A stretch of 64,000 nucleotides of DNA, taken from contig OZ023198.1 of the NCBI GenBank assembly GCA_963995505.1, forward strand, positions 6,410,558-6,474,557, read 5' to 3'. A model generated the notes under the pieces. The model had not been told where the DNA came from. It saw only the letters and a program-made list of their open reading frames with translations, and searched no databases. The stretch comes from Hypericum androsaemum (Eukaryota; Streptophyta; Magnoliopsida; Malpighiales; Hypericaceae). This document shows positions 55,901 through 64,000 of this stretch, piece after piece. How positions within the stretch are numbered: position 1 is the stretch's first letter; every line of letters begins with the position of its first letter. A program made the translations under genes and the position numbers.

Positions 55901-58900
55901 CTTGCCTTTTCTTGCATTTTATTTCCTTTTCTTTCCTTATCTTGGATTTTTTTGGCTTTTCTTGCTTTTTCTTACCTTAACTTGCTTTTTCTTGCCTATT
56001 CTTGGCTTTCCTTGCCTTTTCTTTCCTTTTCTTACCTTATCATGCCTTTTCTATCCTTTTTTTCTTTTTTTGCATTGTCTTTCATTTTTTTGCTTTTTCT
56101 GGCCTTTTCTTGCTTTATCTTACCTTTTCTTGCCTATTATTGCCTTTTCTTTCATTAGATTTCCTTTTCCTTGACATTTCCTTCTTTTTCCTTTCCTTTT
56201 CTTGCCTTTTCTTACCTTATCTTGCCTTTTCTTGCATTATCTTGCCTTTCCTTGCCTTTTCTTTTATTTTCTTCCCTTTTCTTGCCTTTCTTACCTTATC
56301 TTGCCTTATCTTACCTCATCATGCCTTTTCTCTCCTTATCTTGGCTGTTCTTGCCTTATCTTGCTTTTTCTTACTTTTTCTTTCCTTAACTTGCCATTTT
56401 CTCATTTTTCTTGCCATATCTTGCCTTTTCTTGCCTTTTCTTGCCTTTTCTTGCCTTTTCTTGCCTTTTCCTTGCCTTTTCTTTCCTATTCTTTCCTTTT
56501 CTTGCCTATTATTTCCTTATCTTGCCTTTTCTTGCCTTTTCTTGCCTTATCTTTCCTTTTCTTGCCTTTTTCTTGCCTTTTCTTTTCTTTTGTTGCTTTT
56601 TCTTACCTTTACTTGCCTTTTCTTTCCATTTCTTTCCTTATCTTGCCTTTTCTTGCTTTTTTCCTTGCCTTTTCTTGCCTTTTCTTACCTTATCTTGCAT
56701 TTTCTTTCCTTAACTTGCCTTTTTCTTGCCTTTTCCTTGCCTTTTCTTGCCTTATCTTGCTTTTTCTTGCCTTATCTTGCCTTTTCCTTGCCTTTTTGTT
56801 CCCTTTCTTGCCTTTTCTTGCAATTTATTTCCTTTTCTTTCCTTATCTTGCCGTTTCCTTCCCTTTTATTGCCTTTTCCTTGCCTTTTCTTTCCTTTTCT
56901 GCCCTTACCTTCCCTTTTGCTCTCTTATCTTGCCTTTTCCTTGCCTTTTCTTTCCTTTTGTTGCTTTTTCTTACCTTTTCTTGCCTTATCTTGCCTTTTA
57001 TTTACTTTTCTTTCATTATCTTGCCTTTTCCTTGCCTTTTCTTGCCTTTTCTTACATTATCTTGCATTTTCTTTCCTTAACTTGCATTTTTTCTTGCCTC
57101 TTCTTGCCTTTTCCTTGCCTTTTCTTGCCCTAACTTGCCTTTTCCTGGCATTTTCTTTGCCTTTTCTTGCCTTTTACTTCCCTTTTATTACCTTTTCACT
57201 TCTTTTCTTACATTTTCCCTCCTTTTCTTACCTTTTCTTGCATTTTCTTATCTATTTCTTGCATTTCATGCCTTTTCTTGCCTTATCTTGCCTTTCCTTA
57301 CTTTTTCTTGCCTTTTCCATGCCTTTTCTCGCCTCATCATGCCTTTTCTTTCATTATCTTGGCGTGTCTTACCTAATCTTGCTTTTTCTTGCTTTAACTT
57401 GTATTTTCTTGCCTTATCTTGTCTTTTTTTTTCTTATCTTGCCTTTTCCTGGCCTTTTCTGGCCTTTTCTTTCATTTTCTTGCTTATTCTTGGCTTTCCT
57501 TCATTTTTCTTGCCTTTTCTTTCCCTTTCTTGCATTTTCTTGCTTATTCTTGGCTTTCCTTGACTTTTCTTGCCTTTTCTTTCTTTTTCTTCCCTCATCT
57601 TGCCTTTTCTTGCCTTATGTTGCCTTTTCTTTCCTTTTCTTTCTTTTTCGTGCCTTATCTTTCATTTTCTTGCCTTATTTTTCCTTTTCTTGCCTTATCT
57701 TGCCTTCACTTGCCTTTTCTTTCTTTATCTTGCCTTTTCCTTGCCTTTTATTTCCTTTTCCTTTCCTTTTCTTGCCATTTCTTGCCTTATCTTGCCTTTC
57801 CTTGCCTTTTCTTTCCTTTTCTTCCCTTTTCTTGTCTTTTCTTACCTTATCTTGCCTTTTCCTTGCCTTTTCTTACCTCATCATGCCTTTTCTTTCCTTA
57901 TCTTGGCTTTTCTTGCCTTTTCTTTCATTTTCTTGCTTTTTCTTCCCTTATCTTACCTTTTCATGCCTTTTCTTGCCTGATCTTGCATTTTATTGCCTTA
58001 CCTTGCTTTTTCTTGCCTTATCTTGCTGTTTCCTTGCATTTTCTTTCCTATTCTTTCCTTTTCTTTCATTTAATTTCCTTATCTTGCCTTTTCCTTGCCT
58101 TTTCTTGGCTTTTCTAGCTTTTTCTTACCTTAACTTGCCTTTTCTTGGCTTTTCTTGCCTTCTCTTTGCTTTTCTTGCCTTATCTTGCCTTTTCCTTGCC
58201 TTTTCTTGCATTTTTTTGCCTTATCTTACCTTTTCTTTCTTTATCTTACCTTTTCCTTGCCTTTTCTTTCCTTTTCTTTACTTTTCTTGCTTTATCTTTC
58301 CTTTTCTTTAATTTTCTTACCTTTTCTTGCCTTATCTTGCCTTATCTTTTATTTTCTTGCCTGTTATTGCCTTTTCATTCTTTATTTTGCCTTTTCTTGC
58401 CTTTTCTTGCCTCATCTGGCCTTTTCCTTGCCTTTTTTTACCTCATCATACCTTACTTTCCTTATCTTGGTTTTTCTTGCCTTATCTTGCTTTTTCTTGC
58501 CATTTCCTGCCTTATCTTACCTTTTCTTGTCTTTTCTTGCCTTATCTTGCATTTTCTTATCTTATCTTGCTTTTTCTTACCTTATCTTGCCTTTTCCTCG
58601 CCTTTTTGTTCCTTTTCCCTATTCTTGCATTTTATTTCCTTTTCTTTCCTTATCTTGCTTTTTCCTTGCCTTTTCTTTCCTTTTCTTGCCTTATATTGCC
58701 TTTTCCTGCCTTTTCCTTGCTTTTCCATGCCTTTTCTTGCCGTTTCTTTCTAGTTGTTGCTTTTTCTTGCCTTTTAATTCCTTTTCTTTTGTTATCTTGC
58801 ATTTTCCTTGCCTTTTCTACCCTATTCTTACCTTATCTTGCATTTTCTTTCCTTAACTTGCCTTTTTCTTGCCTTTTCCTTGCCTTTTCTCGCATTTCCT

Positions 58901-61900
58901 TGCCTTATCTTGCCTTTTCTCATCTTTTCTTGCATTTTCCTTCCTTTCATTTCCTTTTCTTGTCTTTTTCTTACATTTCATGCCTTTTCATGCCTTTTCT
59001 TACTTTTTCTTGCCTTATCATGCCTTTTCTTTCCTTATCTTCACTTTTCTTACCAAATCTTCTTTTTATTGCCTTAACTTACCTTTTCTTGCCTTTTCTG
59101 GATTTTTCTTTCCTTTTCTTGCTTATTCTTGGCTTTCCGTGTCTTTTCTTTCATTTTCTTGCCTTATCTTGCCTATTCTTTCCTCATCTTACCTTTTCTT
59201 GCCTTTTCTTTCCTTTTTTTTCTTTTTCTTGCCTTATCTTTCATTTTCTTCCCATATCATGCCTTTTCTGGCTTTTCTTGCCTTATCTTACCTTTTCTTG
59301 CCTATTATTACCTTTTCTTTCTTTAGCTTGCCTTTTCCTTGCCTTTTATTTCCTTTTCCTTTCCTTTTCTTGCCTTTTCTTACCTTATCTTGCCTTTTCT
59401 TGCCTTATCTTGCCTTTCCTTTCCTTTTCTTTCCTTTTCTTCCATTTTCTTGCCTTTTCTTACCTTATCTTGCATTTTCCTTGCCTTTTCTTACCTCATC
59501 ATGCCTTTTCTTTCCTTCCCTGGGCTTTTCTTGCCTTATTTTACCTTTTTTGCCTAATTTTCCTTTTTCTTGCCTTATCTTGCCTTTTCCTTGCCTTTTC
59601 TTTCTTATTCTTCACTTTTCTTGCCTTTTCTTCCCTTTTATTTCTTATCTTGCCTTTTCCTTGCCTTTTCTTACCTTATCTTTCCTTTTCTTTTCTTTTG
59701 TTGCTTTTTCTTGCCTTTTCTTTCTTTTTCTTGCCTTATCTTGCCTTTTATTTCCTTTTCTTTCCTTATCTTGCCTTTTCTTACATTTTCTTGCCTTTTC
59801 CTTTCCTTTTCTTGCCTTTTCCTTGCCTTTCCTTGCCATTTCCTTGCCTTTTCTTGCCTTTTCCTTGCCTTTTCTTACCTTGACTTGCCTTTTCCTTGCC
59901 TTAACTTGCCTTTTTTTGCCTTTTCCTTGCCTCTTCTTACCTTATCATACTTTTTCTTGCCTTATCTTGCCTTTTCCTTGCCTTTTTTTCCCTTTCTTTG
60001 CTTTTCTTTCCTTTTCTTGCATTTTATTTCCTTTTTTTTCTTTCCTTATCTTGCCTTTTCCTTCCCTTTTATTGCCTTTTCCTTGCCATTTCTTTCCTTT
60101 TCTTTCCTTATCTTGCCTTTTCCTCCTTATCTTGCCTTTGCTTTCCTTTTGTTACTTTTTCTTGCCTTTTCTTGCCTTATCTTGCCTTTTATTTCCTTTT
60201 CTTTCCTTATCTTGCCTTTTCCTTGCCTTTTCTTTGCTTTTCTTACCTTATCTTGCATTTTCTTTCCTTAACTTGTATTTTCCTTGCCTTTTCTTGCTTT
60301 TTCTTTCTTTAGCTTCCCTTTTCTTTCTTTAGCTTGCCTTTTCCTTGCCTTTTCTTTCCTTTTCCTTTCCTTTACTTGCCATTTCTTACCTTATCGTGCC
60401 TTTTCTTGCCTTTGCTTGCCTTTTCTTTCCTTTTCTTCCCTTTTCTTGCCTTTTCTTAACTTATCTTGCCTTTTCCTTGCATATTCTTACCTCATCATGC
60501 CTTTTCTTTCCTTATCATGTCTTTTCTTGCCTTATCGTGCTTTTTCTTCCCTAATCTTACCTTGTCTTATCTTTTCTTGCCTTATCTTGCTTTTTCTTGC
60601 CTTATTTTGCTTTTGCTTGCCTTATCTTGCCTTTTCCTTGTCTTTTCTTTCCTTTTCTTACCTTTTCTTGTCTTTTCTTGCCTTATCTTGCCTTTTACTG
60701 CCTTTTCTTACCTTTTATTGCCTTATCTTCCCTTTTCCTTGCCTTTTCTTTACTTTTCTTGCCTTTTATTACCTTATCTTGCCTTTTCTTGCCTTTTGTT
60801 ACTTTTTCTTGCTTTATCTTGCCTTTTCTTACCTCATCATAATGTTTCTTGCCTTTTCTTTCCATTTTTTGCCTTTTCTTGCCCTTTTTTTTCCATATCT
60901 TCCTTTTTCATGCCTTATCTTACCTTATCTTGCCTCATCATGCCTTTTCTTTCCTTATCTTGCCTTACCTAGACTTGTCTTGTTTTTCTTGCCTTATCTT
61001 GCCTTTTTTGTCTTATCTTGCCTTTTCTTTCCTTATCTTACCTTTGCCTTACCTTTTCTTTCCATTTCTTGCCTTATCTTTACTTTTTTTGCCTTGTCTT
61101 GCGTTACCTAGCCTTTAATTGCCTTTTCTTATCTTATCTTACCTTTTCCTTGCCTTTTCTTTCCATTTCCTTACCTTTTTTTCCTTTTCTTGCCTTATCT
61201 TTCCATTTCTTGCCTTCTCTTGCCTTATCTTGCCTTTTCTTGCCTTTTCTTTCCTTTTCTTGCCCTATCTTGCCTTTTATTGCCTTTGCTTTTCTTATCT
61301 TGCCTTTTCTTGCCTTTTCTTTCTTTATCTTACCTTTTCTTTGCCTTTTCTTGCCTTATCTTACCTTTTATTGCCTTGTCTTTCCATATCTTGCCTTTTC
61401 CTTGTCTTCACTTGCTTATTCTTGCCTTTTCTTGCCTTTTCTTGCCTTTTCTTACCTTATCTTGCCTTTTCTTGCCTTTTGTTACTTTTTCTTGCTTTAT
61501 CTTGCCTTTTCTTGCCTCATCATAATGTTTCATGCCTTTTCTTTCCATTTTTTGCCTTTTCTTACCTTTTCTTTCCATATCTTGCTTTTTCATGCCTTAT
61601 CTTACCTTATCTTGCCTCATCATACCTTTTCTTTTCTTATCTTGCCTTTGCCTTTTCCTCCCTTTTCTTTCCTTTTCTTGCATTTTCTTGTCTTATCTTG
61701 CCTTTTCTTACTTTTTCTTGCCTTATCTTGCCTTTTGTTTGCCTTTTCTTGCCTCATTATGCCTTTTCTTTCCTTATCTTGGCTTTTCTTACCTAATCTT
61801 GGCTTTTATTTTCTTTTCTTGCCTTTTCTTGCATTTTATTTCCTTTTCTTTCCTTTTCTTGCCTCATCATGCCGTTTCTTTCCTTATCTTGGATTTTCTT

Positions 61901-64000
61901 GGCTTTTCTTGCTTTTTCTTACCTTAACTTGCTTTTCTTGCCTATTCTTGGCTTTCCTTGCCTTTTCTTACCTTATCATGCCTTTTCTATCCTTTTTTTC
62001 TTTTTTTGCATTGTCTTTCATTTTCTTGCTTTTTCTGGCCTTTTCTTGCTTTATCTTACCTTTTCTTGCCTATTATTGCCTTTTCTTTCATTAGATTGCC
62101 TTTTCCTTGACATTTCCTTCTTTTTCCTTTCCTTTTCTTGCCTTTTCTTACCTTATCTTGCCTTTTCTTGCATTATCTTGCCTTTCCTTGCCTTTTCTTT
62201 TCTTTTCTTCCCTTTTCTTGCCTTTCTTACCTTATCTTGCCTTATCTTACCTCATCATGCCTTTTCTCTCCTTATCTTGGCTGTTCTTGCCTTATCTTGC
62301 TTTTTCTTACTTTTTCTTTCCTTAACTTGCCATTTTCTCGTTTTTCTTGCCATATCTTGCCTTTTCTTGCCTTTTCTTGCTTTTTCTTGCCTTTTCTTGC
62401 CTTTTCCTTGCCTTTTCTTTCCTATTCTTTCCTTTTCTTGCCTATTATTTCCTTATCTTGCCTTTTCTTGCCTTTTCTTGCCTTATCTTTCCTTTTCTTG
62501 CCTTTTTCTTGCCTTTTCTTTTCTTTTGTTGCTTTTTCTTACCTTTACTTGCCTTTTCTTTCCATTTCTTTCCTTATCTTGCCTTTTCTTGCTTTTTTCC
62601 TTGCCTTTTCTTGCCTTTTCTTACCTTATCTTGCATTTTCTTTCCTTAACTTGCCTTTTTCTTGCCTTTTCCTTGCCTTTTCTTGCCTTATCTTGCTTTT
62701 TCTTGCCTTATCTTGCCTTTCCCTTGCCTTTTTGTTCCCTTTCTTGCCTTTTCTTGCAATTTATTTCCTTTTCATTCCTTATCTTGTCGTTTCCTTCCCT
62801 TTTATTGCCTTTTCCATGCCTTTTCTTTCCTTTTCTGCCCTTACCTTGCCTTTTGCTCTCTTATCTTGCCTTTTCCTTGCCTTTTCTTTCCTTTTGTTGC
62901 TTTTTCTTACCTTTTCTTGCCTTATCTTGCCTTTTATTTACTTTTCTTTCATTATCTTGCCTTTTCCTTGCCTTTTCTTGCCTTTTCTTACATTATCTTG
63001 CATTTTCTTTCCTTAACTTGCATTTTTTCTTGCCTCTTCTTGCCTTTTCCTTGCCTTTTCTTGCCCTAACTTGCCTTTTCCTGGCATTTTCTTTGCCTTT
63101 TCTTGCCTTTTACTTCCCTTTTATTACCTTTTCACTTCTTTTCTTACATTTTCCCTCCTTTTCTTACCTTTTCTTGCATTTTCTTATCTTTTTCTTGCAT
63201 TTCATGCCTTTTCTTGCCTTATCTTGCCTTTTCTTACTTTTTCTTGCCTTATCTTGCCTTTTCCATGCCTTTTCTCACCTTATCATGCCTTTTCTTTCGT
63301 TATCTTGGCGTGTCTTACCTAATCTTGCTTTTTCTTGCTTTAACTTGTATTTTCTTGCCTTATCTTGTCTTTTTTTTCCTTATCTTCCCTTTTCCTGGCC
63401 TTTTCTGGCCTTTTCTTTCATTTTCTTGCTTATTCTTGGCTTTCCTTCATTTTTCTTGCCTTTTCTTTCCCTTTCTTGCTTTTTCTTGCTTATTCTTGGC
63501 TTTCCTTGACTTTTCTTGCCTTTTCTTTCTTTTTCTTCCCTCATCTTGCCTTTTCTTGCCTTATGTTGCCTTTTCTTTCCTTTTCTTTCTTTTTCGTGCC
63601 TTATCTTTCATTTTCTTGCCTTATTTTTCCTTTTCTTGCCTTATCTTGCCTTCACTTGCCTTTTCTTTCTTTATCTTGCCTTTTCCTTGCCTTTTATTTC
63701 CTTTTCCTTTCCATTTCTTGCCATTTCTTGCCTTATCTTGCCTTTCCTTGCCTTTTCTTTCCTTTTCTTCCCTTTTCTTGTCTTTTCTTACCTTATCTTG
63801 CCTTTTCCTTGCCTTTTCTTACCTCATCATGCCTTTTCTTTCCTTATCTTGGCTTTTCTTGCCTTTTCTTTCATTTTCTTGCTTTTTCTTCCCTTATCTT
63901 ACCTTTTCATGCCTTTTCTTGCCTGATCTTGCATTTTCTTGCCTTACCTTGCTTTTTCTTGCCTTATCTTGCTGTTTCCTTGCATTTTCTTTCCTATTCT
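52977..64000 (+). repeat. CTTGCC satellite, block S5 (11 kb, runs off the window)
   Basis: Same unit and orientation as the other blocks but a different mix: CTTGCCTTAT, CTTTCCTTTT and TTTTCCTTGCC dominate, while CATGCC and CTTGCATTTT are rarer. T-only changes leave open frames of up to 769 codons (56002-58311); they encode the repeating LAFSCLFLPF-type decapeptide and are not genes. No insertion is seen in it. Confidence 0.97.
54690..64000 (+). repeat. 5.9-kb tandem duplication within S5
   Basis: Copy A starts near 54690 and copy B near 60600, continuing past the window end. Matching landmarks: CCTCATCATAATGTTTC at 54926 and 60833 (offset 5907), 55615 and 61532 (5917), 56202 and 62138 (5936), 57570 and 63516 (5946). 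The offset grows in small steps because copy B carries short insertions, e.g. about 30 bp of CTTGCCTCATCATGCCG near 61860. Base-level agreement between indels is very high, so the duplication is recent. The start is judged by where matching variants begin. Confidence 0.9.

Noticed and set aside
56002..58311. Open frame of 769 codons with a hydrophobic Leu/Phe/Ser product (and dozens of similar ones in all satellite blocks)
   Set aside because: Product of the 10-bp pyrimidine-rich repeat: the same decapeptide appears in every + frame, no domain, and open only because stops need purines.
1..64000. Cellular genes, tRNA, rRNA, telomeric repeats or organelle insertions
   Set aside because: None recognised on either strand; all non-satellite sequence is explained by LTR retrotransposons and their decay.

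Overview
The window looks like constitutive heterochromatin (pericentromere or knob) of a flowering plant. I see no cellular protein-coding gene, no tRNA or rRNA gene and nothing prokaryotic. The plant assignment rests on the retrotransposons: Ty3/gypsy elements primed by initiator-Met tRNA (TGGTATCAGAGC), and Athila-type elements with a tRNA-Asp-like primer site and TATAAATA promoters in LTRs of about 1.5 kb. The species cannot be told from the sequence.

About half of the window (roughly 32 kb) is one degenerate short tandem repeat with the consensus CTTGCCTTTT on the + strand (10 bp, with many 11-bp units). It lies at 1-7983, 19452-20599, 22074-22538, 22660-23328, 25811-37167 and 52977-64000, always in the same orientation. 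The array has higher-order structure: repeats of about 2.4-2.8 kb between 27.2 and 36.5 kb, a 5.9-kb tandem duplication at 54.69-64 kb that runs off the window, and segments shared between the first and fourth blocks.

The rest is dead or defective LTR retrotransposons, nearly all on the + strand. ELE-1 (7984-15012) is a gypsy element with 2.9-kb LTRs that carry a 55-bp minisatellite; only the RNase H-integrase half of pol remains. It is inserted in ATH-1 (15013-19451), the 3' half of an Athila-like element (protease region, 3' UTR, PPT, 3' LTR). A lone related LTR follows (20600-22073), and its 3' end plus flanking satellite is duplicated with a period of exactly 586 bp. CHR-1 (23329-25810) is a compact chromovirus-like deletion derivative with both LTRs and a 5-bp target-site duplication, inserted in the satellite. 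ATH-2 (37168-52976) is the 5' half of a second Athila-like copy (LTR, PBS, gag, protease region). It is split by TEK-1 (38802-50253), a complete gypsy element with 2.7-kb LTRs and TSD GAAAG. The 3' LTR of TEK-1 is itself split by an inverted solo LTR of a related family (47150-49467, TSD ATATG).

No element here encodes an intact set of proteins, so none could move alone. The points most worth following are: the satellite itself (unit length close to the helical repeat, phased T-tracts, a coding illusion in all forward frames); two consecutive retropepsin-like domains in the Athila-like family, the second without a catalytic Asp-Thr-Gly, with a nonsense codon shared by both copies; the young-looking but coding-dead TEK-1; and the large natural inverted repeat created by the nested solo LTR. 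I did not find a new cellular defence or metabolic system.
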